A stretch of 64,000 nucleotides of DNA, taken from an uncultured Pelagibacteraceae bacterium. GTDB taxonomy: Bacteria; Pseudomonadota; Alphaproteobacteria; Pelagibacterales; Pelagibacteraceae. The notes beneath the pieces were generated by a model. It was given only the letters and a program-made list of their open reading frames with translations, was not told where the DNA came from and searched no databases. Below are positions 46,129 through 56,941 of this stretch, one piece after another. A program made the translations under genes and the position numbers. Position 1 is the stretch's first letter, and each line of letters begins with the position of its first letter. The stretch is taken from assembly GCA_902564265.1 (NCBI GenBank), contig CACFAI010000001.1, positions 1 to 64,000 of the forward strand, in the 5' to 3' direction.

Positions 46129-47630
46129 TAAAAAATACCAATTTTTTTATTTTTTTTAATATTTCTACTATTAATTTCAATATTTAATTTGTGTAACTGA
46201 TTTGACTTTAATTTTCTTAAGTTTTGAACATCCCTAAGAAATCTATCTGACTCTTTTTTGGCTATAATATCTTTTGTGAGTGTTAAAAACTTTTTAATAT
46301 AATCAGCCCTTTTGAATGGCCTTAAACCATAAGGATGAGCATCTGCAATCCCTTGTTCTTCAACAATTTTTTTATTATTTTTTAATGTGACTATAACTTT
46401 AGCACCAAAAGCTTTATTTTTTGGGTTTGGATCATGATAACGTTTCGTCCATTTTTTATCTTCATGAGTTTTAATAGATCTCCATATCTTTATAGTGCTT
46501 TTCTTTCTTGCTCTTGATTTGCTATATGATTTAACGTGGTGCCAATCAGCATCCTCTAAAGCAACGGCAAATATATACATTATTGAGTGATCTAAAGTTT
46601 CTCTACTTGCATTAGGATCCATTTTTTGTGGATCGTTTGCTCCTGTTCCAATTACATAATGAGTATGATGACTTGTATATATATCTATTTTTTTAATTTC
46701 ATTTAAATTGTCTATTTTTCCATTTAATTTTTTTGCAAGATCTATAAGCGCTTGCGCTTGATATTCTGCTGAATATTCTTTTGTGTAAGTTTCAAGAATA
46801 GCTTTTTTTTTCTGATTTTTTTTTGGAAGAGGAACTTTATATAATGCTTTTTTTCCATCGAGTATTCTTGCAATCACACTATCTTCACCTTCATAAATCG
46901 GACTTGGTGCTCCTTCGCCTCTCATTGCTCTGTCGACTGCCTCAATACCAAGTTTTCCAGCATGCGCAGGAGCAAAAGCTTTCCAACTAGAAATTTCTCC
47001 TTTTCTAGATTGTCTTGTAGAAACAGTTACATGCAATGCTTGTTGGACAGCTTGATAGATGGTTTCTGTTTTTAAATTAAGCATTGTTCCTAAACCTGCA
47101 GCAACACTTGGACCTAAATGAGCGATATGATCTACTTTATGTTTATGAAGACAGATACCTTTTACAAGATTTACTTGTACTTCGTATGCAGTAATAATTC
47201 CCTTAATTAAGTTTAAACCAGAGACTTTCTTTTGTTGTGCAACAGCCATTAATGCAGGAATATTATCTCCTGGATGACTATAATCTGCAGCTAAAAAAGT
47301 ATCGTGAAAATCTAATTCTCTTACAGCAGTTCCATTGGACCATGCAGCCCATTCACAATCAAATTTCTTTTTTGAATTAATTCCAAATAAAGTGGCACCA
47401 TTACGCCTTGAATGTTTCATTGCCATCTCTCTTGAGGTAATTACAGCTTTTCTGTTTAATGAAGCGATAGCTACAGATGCATTATCAATCATCCTGTTTA
47501 TCACCATGTCAACTGCATCTTTATTTAATTTGGCATTATCACTAGCAATTTCTGCAATTTTCCACGCAAGTTGATTTTTTTTGATTAGTTTATCTTTTGA
47601 TGCGAAAACTTTTACTTTATGTATTTTCAA
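46128..47630 (-). CDS. prpD: MmgE/PrpD-family 2-methylcitrate dehydratase
   Basis: TAVRELDFHDTFLAADYSHPGDNIPALMAVAQ; HIAHLGPSVAAGLG; WKAFAPAHAGKLGIEAVDRAM. Confidence 0.9.
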   Translation of the reverse strand: MKIHKVKVFASKDKLIKKNQLAWKIAEIASDNAKLNKDAVDMVINRMIDNASVAIASLNRKAVITSREMAMKHSRRNGATLFGINSKKKFDCEWAAWSNGTAVRELDFHDTFLAADYSHPGDNIPALMAVAQQKKVSGLNLIKGIITAYEVQVNLVKGICLHKHKVDHIAHLGPSVAAGLGTMLNLKTETIYQAVQQALHVTVSTRQSRKGEISSWKAFAPAHAGKLGIEAVDRAMRGEGAPSPIYEGEDSVIARILDGKKALYKVPLPKKNQKKKAILETYTKEYSAEYQAQALIDLAKKLNGKIDNLNEIKKIDIYTSHHTHYVIGTGANDPQKMDPNASRETLDHSIMYIFAVALEDADWHHVKSYSKSRARKKSTIKIWRSIKTHEDKKWTKRYHDPNPKNKAFGAKVIVTLKNNKKIVEEQGIADAHPYGLRPFKRADYIKKFLTLTKDIIAKKESDRFLRDVQNLRKLKSNQLHKLNIEINSRNIKKNKKIGIF

Positions 47631-47664
47631 TTTGTTCCTTCTTGAGTTTAGTACTTCATTTATT

Positions 47665-48354
47665 TTAAGTATTCAAATATTTTGAAACTATTTTCTCAAT
47701 ACCCTGAAAGTTGGTTACCAAGTGATCATGAGGTATTTCACTTACTTTTTTATCAGTATATCCGTCCTCGAGCAATATAAATGGTAAGTTTGCAGAATTA
47801 GCAGCAGCAGAATCTGTTTCACTATCACCAATCATTAAGGATTTTTTTATATCCCCTTGAAGAATTTCAATCACAGAAGTTAAATGTCTAGGATCTGGTT
47901 TGCAATAATCAAAAGTATTACTACCAGCGACATATTCAAAATAGTCAAAAATTTTTATTTTTTTTAATAAATCAATTGCTAAATGTTCTTGTTTATTAGT
48001 GCAAACTGCCAGTGAAATATCATTTTGTTTTGACCATTTCAAAAATTCTATCACGCCATCAATAATCTTACTTTCATTTACAATATTCTTTCCATAGTAA
48101 TCTATAAAATCCTTTACCATTTCATCTTTAATTTTTTTATCTGATATTTTTCCAAACTCTTTTTTGGCTGTTCCCCAAATAGATCTTCCAATCAAAGCAC
48201 CAGCACCTTTACCAACAAGGTTTCTAATTTCTTCTGTTGTCTTTGTTTCGAACCCAAACTTTTTCATTACATAATTGTGGGCATTCATTAGATCTGGAGC
48301 TGTATCTACTATGGTTCCATCTAAATCTACCAAAACTGTGAATTTTTGACTCAT
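47665..48354 (-). CDS. gph: HAD-family phosphoglycolate phosphatase-like
   Basis: VLVDLDGTIVDTAPDLMNAHNYVMKKFG; LAVCTNKQ; MIGDSETDSAAANSANLPFILLEDGYTD. Confidence 0.82.
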   Translation of the reverse strand: MSQKFTVLVDLDGTIVDTAPDLMNAHNYVMKKFGFETKTTEEIRNLVGKGAGALIGRSIWGTAKKEFGKISDKKIKDEMVKDFIDYYGKNIVNESKIIDGVIEFLKWSKQNDISLAVCTNKQEHLAIDLLKKIKIFDYFEYVAGSNTFDYCKPDPRHLTSVIEILQGDIKKSLMIGDSETDSAAANSANLPFILLEDGYTDKKVSEIPHDHLVTNFQGIEKIVSKYLNT

Positions 48355-48425
48355 TTTTAAAAAGTATTATTAAGAAATATTTTGTGAATTCTTTATCATA
48401 AATACTTATCTATAAGAAAAAATCA

Positions 48426-49037
48426 ATGAAACAAACTGATATTCAAAATAAATTTAGAAAAAAATTTTTAAATAAGGGTGTAAAAATGACTGCGCCTGAG
48501 ACTGTTTTTTTTTCAAATGATACTAAAATTGGAAAAAATGTAACAATCGAACCATACGTTGTTTTTGGATCGAAGGTAAAAATCAAAAACAATGTTAAGA
48601 TATTAGCCTTTTCACACCTTGAAGGTGTAAGTGTTGATAATAATGTTTCAATTGGTCCGTACGCACGTTTAAGACCCGGAACTGTTTTGGAAGAAGGTTC
48701 AAAAGTCGGTAACTTTGTTGAAATTAAAAAATCTCGGTTAAAAAAGAATTCAAAAGCAAATCACCTTGCTTATATTGGAGATGCTACAGTAGGTAAAAAA
48801 TCTAATATTGGTGCGGGTACAATTACTTGTAATTACGATGGAGTTAAAAAAAGCAAAACAATAATTGAAGATGGTGCCTTTATAGGATCAAACACATCAC
48901 TGGTTGCTCCAGTTAAAATTGGAAAAAAAGCAATTGTTGGTGCTAGCTCTGTAATCACTCAAAATGTCAAAAGCGGTTCTTTAGCGCTTACAAGGTCAAA
49001 GCAAACTGAATTAAAAAATTATAAAAGAAAAAAATAA
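48426..49037 (+). CDS. Stand-alone acetyltransferase (left-handed beta-helix) domain resembling the C-terminal half of GlmU
   Basis: [86 protein letters not shown]. Confidence 0.88.
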   Translation: MKQTDIQNKFRKKFLNKGVKMTAPETVFFSNDTKIGKNVTIEPYVVFGSKVKIKNNVKILAFSHLEGVSVDNNVSIGPYARLRPGTVLEEGSKVGNFVEIKKSRLKKNSKANHLAYIGDATVGKKSNIGAGTITCNYDGVKKSKTIIEDGAFIGSNTSLVAPVKIGKKAIVGASSVITQNVKSGSLALTRSKQTELKNYKRKK

Positions 49038-49040
49038 ATT

Positions 49041-50861
49041 ATGTGTGGAATTATTGGAATAACAAGTAACAAATTAGTTTCTTCACCAATTATAAATTCT
49101 TTAAAAAAATTAGAATATAGAGGTTACGACTCAGCAGGAATTGCTACAATCGATGCTGGCTTCATTAAAGAAGTTAAATGTGAGGGTAGAGTTGAAAGTT
49201 TAGAGGAAGCTGTTTCAAAATCAAAGTTAACAGGAAATGTCGGAATTGGACATGTAAGATGGGCAACTCATGGAATTCCAAACACCATTAATGCTCACCC
49301 ACATTCATCAGAAAATGTATCTGTGGTTCATAATGGAATAATTGAAAATTCTACATTGTTAAAAAAGTTTTTAGTTAACAAAGGACATAAGTTTAAATCT
49401 CAAACAGATACTGAGGTAATTGTTCATCTTATTACTGAATACTTGAAAAAAGACAATCTTAAAGATGCAATTATTAAAGTTTTAAAAAAACTTCATGGAA
49501 GTTTTGCGCTCGGTATAATTTTTAAAGACAATCCTAATTTAATAATTGGCGCAAGAAGAGGTTCACCTTTAGCTGTTGGCTATGGTCCTGGTGAAAATTA
49601 TTTAGGATCAGATTCTTATGCTTTAAAGTCTATGACCAATAAAATTTCATATCTTAATGACGGTGAGTTTTGCATTATTAAAAAAGACAATGTTGAGTTT
49701 TTTAATCAGAGCGGAAAAAAGATAAATAAAAAAATATTACATTTATCATCAAACGAACAAAATTATGAAAAGGGTGACTACAAACATTTCATGGCTAAAG
49801 AAATTGATGAACAGCCAAATACTATCAAAAATTGTGTCAATGAATACATCGACAAAATCAATAATGACATAAATATTTTTAATTTTCCATTTAAAGAAAA
49901 GGAAATTAATTCTATTACATTAATCGGATGCGGCACAGCTTATCACTCTTGTCTTATTGCAAAATACTGGTTTGAGCAATTAACATCATTTGATGTTAGT
50001 ATCGATATTGCCTCAGAGTTTCGTTATAGAAAAAATAAATTTAAGAAAGATTGTCTTTATATTTTTGTTTCTCAGTCAGGTGAAACTGCTGATACTTATG
50101 CAGCTTTAGATCTTTGTAACAAGAATAAAATGAAAACATGCTCAGTTGTAAATGTAATTGAAAGTTCAATAGCAAGAGACTCCAAATTCGTTTTACCTAT
50201 TCATTGTGGTCCAGAAATCGGTGTTGCATCTACTAAAGCTTTCTTAGGACAAATGCTTGTTTTATATATACTTTGCTTAAAATTGGCTCAAAAAAGGAAA
50301 GATTTAAGTAAAAAAGATTATTTAAAGAAAATCAAAAATTTATTTAATCTCGCAAAATTAGTTAAACATTCTTTAGAAACTGAAAATAAGATACAATCAA
50401 TATGTAGTTCGTTTGTTGATGCAAAAGGTTCAATGTTTTTAGGTAGAGGATATTCATTTCCAATAGCATTAGAGGGAGCTTTAAAATTGAAAGAATTAGC
50501 TTATGTACATGCAGAGGGTTATCCTGCAGGTGAAATGAAGCATGGACCACTAGCTCTTATAGAAGATGGAATGCCAGTAGTGGTAATTGCTCCAAGAGAT
50601 CAACATTATAAAAAAACTATTTCAAATATGCAGGAAGTCATAGCTAGGGGAGCGAAAGTTTTGCTTGTTACAAATAAAAGTAAAGATGAAGTTTATTCCG
50701 AAAATATTTGGGAGACTATTGAAGTTGAGAATACCGAAGATGACTTATTTCCTTTTTTAGTAACTATTCCTTTACAAAAGCTTGCATATTATTCTGCGCT
50801 AAAAAAAGGTTATGACATTGATAAACCAAGAAATTTAGCTAAATCAGTAACAGTAGAATAA
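49041..50861 (+). CDS. glmS: Glutamine--fructose-6-phosphate aminotransferase
   Basis: MCGIIGITSN; KLEYRGYDSAGIA; HVRWATHG; C-terminal KPRNLAKSVTVE. Confidence 0.97.
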   Translation: MCGIIGITSNKLVSSPIINSLKKLEYRGYDSAGIATIDAGFIKEVKCEGRVESLEEAVSKSKLTGNVGIGHVRWATHGIPNTINAHPHSSENVSVVHNGIIENSTLLKKFLVNKGHKFKSQTDTEVIVHLITEYLKKDNLKDAIIKVLKKLHGSFALGIIFKDNPNLIIGARRGSPLAVGYGPGENYLGSDSYALKSMTNKISYLNDGEFCIIKKDNVEFFNQSGKKINKKILHLSSNEQNYEKGDYKHFMAKEIDEQPNTIKNCVNEYIDKINNDINIFNFPFKEKEINSITLIGCGTAYHSCLIAKYWFEQLTSFDVSIDIASEFRYRKNKFKKDCLYIFVSQSGETADTYAALDLCNKNKMKTCSVVNVIESSIARDSKFVLPIHCGPEIGVASTKAFLGQMLVLYILCLKLAQKRKDLSKKDYLKKIKNLFNLAKLVKHSLETENKIQSICSSFVDAKGSMFLGRGYSFPIALEGALKLKELAYVHAEGYPAGEMKHGPLALIEDGMPVVVIAPRDQHYKKTISNMQEVIARGAKVLLVTNKSKDEVYSENIWETIEVENTEDDLFPFLVTIPLQKLAYYSALKKGYDIDKPRNLAKSVTVE

Positions 50862-50920
50862 TAAAAATAAGTATTCTCTTTTGTCATAATTTAGTTATAT
50901 ATTCATCTTAAGGTTGAATT

Positions 50921-52300
50921 ATGAAAAATTGGAAACCAAACAGTTGGAGAAAATATCCTGTCAAACATGTTCCTTCTTATGAAAGTGAAAAGGAACTTAA
51001 TCAGGTATTAAGTAAAATTAAATCTTTTCCCCCACTAGTTTTTGCTGGTGAGACAAGACATCTTAAAGATCAACTTTCACAAGTTGTTGATGGAAAAGCT
51101 TTTCTTTTACAAGGAGGAGACTGCGCAGAAAGTTTTGCTGAGTTTAACCCTGACAATATTAGAGATACATTTAAAGTAATTCTTCAAATGTCATTGGTAC
51201 TTACGTACTCAGCTTCGCTTCCAATTATAAAACTTGGAAGAATAGCAGGACAGTTTGCAAAACCTAGAAGTGCACCAACAGAAAAACAAGGTGATAAAGA
51301 ATTACCAAGTTATTTAGGTGATAATGTAAATGGAATTGATTTTACTGAAAAATCTAGAAGACATGATCCAAAAAGATTATTCAAGGCATACTCTCAGTCT
51401 GCTTCAACATTAAATCTTTTAAGAGCATTTTCAAATGGAGGTTTTGCTGATTTAAAAAACGTTCATTTATGGAATTTAGGATATATTAAAAAAAGCCCTC
51501 AAGCTAAAAAATTTAAAGAGCTTGAAGACAAAATTGCAGACGCATTAGCATTTATGGATGCGTGTGGAATAAATTCAGATTTTAATAGAAGATTGAAAAC
51601 AGTAAACTTCTGGACATCACATGAAGCTTTACATTTACCTTTTGAAGAAAGCATGGCAAGGGTTGACTCGACTACAGGTGAATACCATGCAACGTCAGCA
51701 CACTTTGTTTGGATTGGCGATAGAACAAGACAATTGGATGGTGGACACGTTGAATTTTGTAAAGGTATTGAAAACCCAATAGGTATTAAGTGTGGCCCGA
51801 CATCTAAACCAGAGGAGATTGCAAAAATTTGTGAAGTAATAAATCCAAAAAATGAAAAAGGTAAAATTACTTTAATATCCAGGTTTGGTCACGATCAAGT
51901 CGAAAAATTCTTACCTAAATTGATAAGACGAATTAAAAAAGAAGGTTTAAATGTAATTTGGTCATGTGATCCAATGCATGGAAACACGATTAAATCTACA
52001 ACAGGTTTTAAAACAAGACCGTTTAATAAAGTATTAAATGAAGTAAAAAATGTTTTTGCAGTACATCAAAGCGAAAGTTCTTATGCTGGTGGATTGCATA
52101 TAGAAATGACTGGACAGAATGTGACAGAATGTACAGGTGGGGCAAAAAATATATCTGAACAAGATTTATCAAGCAGATATCACACTCATTGTGACCCTAG
52201 ATTGAACGCAGATCAAGCTTTGGAATTGGCTTTCTTAATCTCAGATGAGATTAAAAAGAATTCCAACTATGCAAGAAATGCAATTAAAGCGGCATCTTAG
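50921..52300 (+). CDS. aroG: Class II (plant-type) 3-deoxy-7-phosphoheptulonate synthase
   Basis: NWKPNSWRKYPVKHVPSY; LLQGGDCAESF; KPRSAPTE; VIWSCDPMHGNTI. Confidence 0.93.
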   Translation: MKNWKPNSWRKYPVKHVPSYESEKELNQVLSKIKSFPPLVFAGETRHLKDQLSQVVDGKAFLLQGGDCAESFAEFNPDNIRDTFKVILQMSLVLTYSASLPIIKLGRIAGQFAKPRSAPTEKQGDKELPSYLGDNVNGIDFTEKSRRHDPKRLFKAYSQSASTLNLLRAFSNGGFADLKNVHLWNLGYIKKSPQAKKFKELEDKIADALAFMDACGINSDFNRRLKTVNFWTSHEALHLPFEESMARVDSTTGEYHATSAHFVWIGDRTRQLDGGHVEFCKGIENPIGIKCGPTSKPEEIAKICEVINPKNEKGKITLISRFGHDQVEKFLPKLIRRIKKEGLNVIWSCDPMHGNTIKSTTGFKTRPFNKVLNEVKNVFAVHQSESSYAGGLHIEMTGQNVTECTGGAKNISEQDLSSRYHTHCDPRLNADQALELAFLISDEIKKNSNYARNAIKAAS

Positions 52301-52337
52301 ACATTTAAAAATTTAAATTTTGTCTTATATTTGAATC

Positions 52338-53075
52338 ATGGAACCTTCTAAAAAAGTAATATTTATTAAAGATTGGATTTTAAATTACGTAAATTCAATG
52401 CCAGTAAAGGCTAAATCATTAGTTATTGGTATATCAGGAGGAATTGATTCTTCAGTTTCAAGTACACTCAGTGCCATGACTGGATTAAGAACAATCGTAT
52501 TATCGATGCCAATAAAACAAAATGGTTCCCAACACGATTTAAGCTTAAGGCATCAAGAATGGTTAAAGAAAAATTTTAAAAATGTTGAAGGGCATACAGT
52601 TGAACTAGACAGTTTATTTAAAACATTCGAAAGTACGCTAAAAGATTTTACTAGCGAACATGGTATGGCTAATTCAAGAGCAAGATTAAGAATGTCAACA
52701 CTTTATCAAGTTGCTGCCGCTAACAACGGAATAGTTGTTGGAACGGGAAACAAAGTTGAAGATTTTGGAGTTGGTTTTTATACAAAATATGGTGATGGTG
52801 GTGTTGATATATCTCCTATAGCTGATTGTAATAAAACTGAAGTTTGGGAACTTGGAAGAGAACTAAAAATACTTGATGATATAATTAAAGCAGCTCCAAC
52901 AGATGGTCTTTGGGATGATGGTCGAACTGACGAGGGTCAACTAGGGTTATCATACAAAGAAATAGAAGAAGCTATGGATAACGAGAATTCAAAAAATCGA
53001 GATAAATATATTCAAATCAGAAAAGCAAATTTGCATAAAATGGAGCCAATTCCAATATGCAAGATTCCCAATTAA
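52338..53075 (+). CDS. nadE: NH3-dependent NAD(+) synthetase
   Basis: VIGISGGIDSSVSSTL; ANSRARLRMSTLYQVAAANNGIVVGTGNKVEDFGVGFYTKYGDGGVDISPIAD. Confidence 0.93.
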   Translation: MEPSKKVIFIKDWILNYVNSMPVKAKSLVIGISGGIDSSVSSTLSAMTGLRTIVLSMPIKQNGSQHDLSLRHQEWLKKNFKNVEGHTVELDSLFKTFESTLKDFTSEHGMANSRARLRMSTLYQVAAANNGIVVGTGNKVEDFGVGFYTKYGDGGVDISPIADCNKTEVWELGRELKILDDIIKAAPTDGLWDDGRTDEGQLGLSYKEIEEAMDNENSKNRDKYIQIRKANLHKMEPIPICKIPN

Positions 53076-53120
53076 TCAAATAGATTCACAAATCTAAATT
53101 AAAGGTATATTCCTAATATA

Positions 53121-54482
53121 ATGAAGAAAGATATATATTTAACTAATAGTCTTGGCGGTAAAAAAGAAATATTTAAACCGATAGATCCAAAGAAGGTAAG
53201 AATGTATGTATGTGGACCAACTGTATATGATGATCCACATATTGGTAACGCAAGACCTTTAGTGGTTTTCGATATTCTTTTTAAGGTTCTCAAATGTAAA
53301 TATGGAAACTCTTCAGTTTTATATGCAAGAAATATTACTGATGTTGATGATAAAATTATAGATGGTGCAAAAAATAAAAATATAACAATAAATAAACTTA
53401 CTGAAGACACTACAAAACGCTTTAATGAGGATTGCAATTATTTAAAGTGTGAAAAACCTTCTTTTGAACCAAAAGCAACTGAGAACATTCCCTTAATGAT
53501 CGACATGATAAATATTCTCATAAAAAAGAATAATGCATATGAAAATAAATCACATGTTTATTTTAACGTGTCGAGTTTCAAAGACTATGGAAAACTATCA
53601 AATAAAAATGTTGATGAACTTTTTGCAGGGGCCCGAGTTGAGGTATCAGAAAATAAAAAAAGACCTGAAGATTTTGTTTTATGGAAACCATCTACAAAAG
53701 ATGAGCCCGGATGGGACTCTCCTTGGGGAAGAGGTAGACCAGGTTGGCATATAGAATGTTCAGCAATGTCAAAAAAATTTCTTGGAGATACATTTGATAT
53801 ACACGGAGGTGGACGTGATTTATTATTTCCGCACCACGAAAATGAAATAGCTCAGTCAAGATGTGCAAATGAAAATAAATCATTATCAAATTATTGGATA
53901 CACAATGGCTTTATTACGGTTTCGAATGAGAAAATGGCAAAGTCTCAAGGAAATGTTTTTAAAATAAAAGATTTTTATGAAAGGTATAATGGTCAAGTAT
54001 TAAGATTAGCATTAATGTCAACTCATTATAGGCAAGCAATGGATTGGAATGAAAATCTATTAACACAGTCAAAAAAAACTTTGGATAAATGGTACGAGTG
54101 CCAAAAAAAACCAGAAGGTAAAGTATTGATACCAGATGATGATTTAGTTCCTCTTTACGATGATTTAAATACACCTGGGTATATAAGTAATATTCATAAA
54201 TTATATGACAAAGCTGCCAAAGGATCTGACAAAGATAAAGAAATTTTTACAACAGCATGTAATTTTATTGGTCTGTTAACTGAGCCAAAATCAAAATGGC
54301 AAGAGTTTAAAAAGAATATTTTAGAAATTTCAGAGGAAGAGATTTTGCAAAAGATAAAAGATAGAAACACAGCTAGAGACAACAAAAATTACCAATTAGC
54401 TGATGAAATCAGAAACGAACTTTTAGACAAAGGTATTTTAATTGAAGATAAAGATGATAAAACAACTTGGAAAATAAAATGA
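53121..54482 (+). CDS. cysS: Cysteinyl-tRNA synthetase
   Basis: MYVCGPTVYDDPHIGNARPLVVFD; PGWHIECSAMS; KMAKSQGN. Confidence 0.95.
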   Translation: MKKDIYLTNSLGGKKEIFKPIDPKKVRMYVCGPTVYDDPHIGNARPLVVFDILFKVLKCKYGNSSVLYARNITDVDDKIIDGAKNKNITINKLTEDTTKRFNEDCNYLKCEKPSFEPKATENIPLMIDMINILIKKNNAYENKSHVYFNVSSFKDYGKLSNKNVDELFAGARVEVSENKKRPEDFVLWKPSTKDEPGWDSPWGRGRPGWHIECSAMSKKFLGDTFDIHGGGRDLLFPHHENEIAQSRCANENKSLSNYWIHNGFITVSNEKMAKSQGNVFKIKDFYERYNGQVLRLALMSTHYRQAMDWNENLLTQSKKTLDKWYECQKKPEGKVLIPDDDLVPLYDDLNTPGYISNIHKLYDKAAKGSDKDKEIFTTACNFIGLLTEPKSKWQEFKKNILEISEEEILQKIKDRNTARDNKNYQLADEIRNELLDKGILIEDKDDKTTWKIK

Positions 54483-56080
54483 GTAAAGAACGATTATACA
54501 TATTTGATACAACATTGAGAGACGGGGCTCAAACCCAGGGTGTGCATTTTTCAATTGATGAAAAAACAAAGATTGCCCATGCTTTAGATGATCTTGGTGT
54601 AGATTATATAGAAGGAGGATGGCCAGGTGCCAATCCATCTGATACAGAATTTTTTCAGAAAGGTTTAGATTTAAAAAACTCCACCTTTACTGCTTTTGGG
54701 ATGACAAAGAAAGCTGGACGAAGTGCTGAAAATGATCCAGGCTTGTCAGCAATTTTAAATTCAAATACCAATTCTGTTTGTTTAGTGGGAAAGTCATGGG
54801 ATTTCCATGTTGATGTCGCATTAGGAATAACCAAGGAGGAAAATTTAGAAAATATTAAGGAAACAACAAAACATTTTGTAAAAAATAATAAAGAATTCAT
54901 GTTTGATGCAGAACATTTCTTTGATGGTTACAAAGCAAATCCGAAATATGCTTTAGCTTGCATTAAAGCTGCATACGATAACGGTGCTAAATGGATAGTT
55001 CTTTGTGATACTAATGGTGGAACACTTCCTCATGAAGTTACAAAAATAGTTAAAGAAGTCTCAGAACATATTCCTGGTGAAAACTTAGGTATCCACGCAC
55101 ATAATGATACTGGTAATGCTGTTGCAAATTCAATCGCAGCCGTTTTATCAGGAGCAAGACAAATACAAGGAACAATAAATGGCTTAGGTGAAAGATGTGG
55201 TAACGCTAACTTAATGTCGATTATTCCAACATTTCATCTTAAAAAAGAATTATCGGATAAGTTTGAAATAAGTATTAAAGAAAAAAATATTAAACACATT
55301 ACACAATGTTCAAGATTACTTGACGAGATACTAAATAGAAAACCAAATAAACATTTGCCATATGTAGGTGCTGCAGCATTTTCACACAAAGGTGGATTAC
55401 ATGTATCTGCCGTTCAAAAAGATCCTAAAACTTATGAGCATATAAATCCAGAAGATGTTGGTAACAATAGAAATATAGTTGTTTCTGATCAGTCAGGTAA
55501 ATCAAATATTCTGTCTAGACTAAAAACAATTGGAATAGAAATTGAAGAAAACGACCCAAAAGTTAAAAAACTTTTGGAAGAAGTAAAAGACAGAGAATTT
55601 ATTGGTTACAGTTACGATGGAGCTGATGCTTCTTTCGAATTACTAGCGAGAAGAGTAATGGGAGAAATTCCAAGATATATCTCAATTAAAGAATATGACG
55701 TTTCAGTTTCAAAAAATGATCAAGATAAAATTGTTTCTAGAGCAAAAGCAAAATTAGAAGTTGATGGTGAACAAATAGTCTGCGAAGGTGAGGGTAATGG
55801 ACCTGTTCATGCTTTAGACAACGCGATAAGAAAAAATGTTACTAAGTTAGAAAAATACTCTGAATATTTAAAAGATTTAAAACTAGTTGACTACAAAGTA
55901 AGAATTTTAAATACAGGAACTGAGGCAACCACAAGAGTTTCGATCGAAAGTACAGACTCTCAAGGAAAAAATTGGTTTACCATTGGTGTATCACCAAACA
56001 TAATTGATGCATCGTTTAAAGCTCTTATCGATAGTTTAGATTTCAAATTATTTAAGGATAAAGCTCCTGCAAGTAAATAA
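54479..56080 (+). CDS. cimA: Citramalate synthase / LeuA-like
   Basis: LYIFDTTLRDGAQTQGVHFSIDEK; IHAHNDTGNAVANS; GLGERCGNANL; start set at ATGA overlap with cysS. Confidence 0.9.
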   Translation: MSKERLYIFDTTLRDGAQTQGVHFSIDEKTKIAHALDDLGVDYIEGGWPGANPSDTEFFQKGLDLKNSTFTAFGMTKKAGRSAENDPGLSAILNSNTNSVCLVGKSWDFHVDVALGITKEENLENIKETTKHFVKNNKEFMFDAEHFFDGYKANPKYALACIKAAYDNGAKWIVLCDTNGGTLPHEVTKIVKEVSEHIPGENLGIHAHNDTGNAVANSIAAVLSGARQIQGTINGLGERCGNANLMSIIPTFHLKKELSDKFEISIKEKNIKHITQCSRLLDEILNRKPNKHLPYVGAAAFSHKGGLHVSAVQKDPKTYEHINPEDVGNNRNIVVSDQSGKSNILSRLKTIGIEIEENDPKVKKLLEEVKDREFIGYSYDGADASFELLARRVMGEIPRYISIKEYDVSVSKNDQDKIVSRAKAKLEVDGEQIVCEGEGNGPVHALDNAIRKNVTKLEKYSEYLKDLKLVDYKVRILNTGTEATTRVSIESTDSQGKNWFTIGVSPNIIDASFKALIDSLDFKLFKDKAPASK

Positions 56081-56941
56081 ATGAAAATCAAGAAGTTCTC
56101 TAAGAAACCTACTGATATAGAAAGCAGGGTAGGAGCAGATCCTGTTGTTTGTTACCCAAATGAAAACATAAATAATAATCTTGAAATATTGCATGAAGCT
56201 AGAAAATACATTAAACAAATCGATGAAGTTATAGTCCCTCCAAGAGATGCTAAAACTTTTAATGTTAAATCAGGTAATTTCTTTAGAATAGAAAGTGTTG
56301 AAGGACCACAAGTTGGAGATTTAAATTTATTTCAAGCTAATAATTTAGAGGAAAAGTTTTATTCTGGAAAAACTAGAGCTCTCTACGGAACACATATTTC
56401 AGTTGGAGATAAAATGTTTAGTAGCTTCCCGTATTTAAGATCATTAGCTACAATTACGTGGGATACATTAGATTGGTATGGTTATGACAAAGATGGGGGC
56501 TCAGTCCACGATGTTATTGGTACCAGATGCGATCCTTACACATATAAACTAACATCAAACAACGATTATCATTATTGTTGTCATTCAAACTTAACTAGAG
56601 CTTTGGTTAAAGAGAAAAATGTCAAATTAGATGATGCAGAAAAAATTGTGCACGATGTATTAAATGTATTTATGCTTACTGGTTTTACTAATGACACTAA
56701 ACAATACTTTATGAAATCAAGTCCTGTAAGACCTGGCGATTATTTAGAATTTTTTGCAGAAACAGATCTATTAGGGGTTTTATCTGCTTGCCCAGGTGGA
56801 GACTGTGGATCAGAACATTCATCTGATGTTGCAAAGTGTTACCCTTTAAAGGTTTCTATATGGGATGTTGATCATAAATATCTTAAAGGAATTAATCCCT
56901 CAACATTGTCTAACTACAATAGAAATCATGGCATCAAATAA
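56081..56941 (+). CDS. Urea carboxylase-associated family (DUF1989) protein
   Basis: VEGPQVGDLNLFQANN; TRCDPYTY; HSNLTRAL. Confidence 0.72.
   Translation: MKIKKFSKKPTDIESRVGADPVVCYPNENINNNLEILHEARKYIKQIDEVIVPPRDAKTFNVKSGNFFRIESVEGPQVGDLNLFQANNLEEKFYSGKTRALYGTHISVGDKMFSSFPYLRSLATITWDTLDWYGYDKDGGSVHDVIGTRCDPYTYKLTSNNDYHYCCHSNLTRALVKEKNVKLDDAEKIVHDVLNVFMLTGFTNDTKQYFMKSSPVRPGDYLEFFAETDLLGVLSACPGGDCGSEHSSDVAKCYPLKVSIWDVDHKYLKGINPSTLSNYNRNHGIK

Noticed and set aside
48426-49037. Frameshifted full-length glmU
   Set aside because: Upstream sequence is the divergent gph gene with only a short intergenic gap; no remnant of the uridylyltransferase half is visible.
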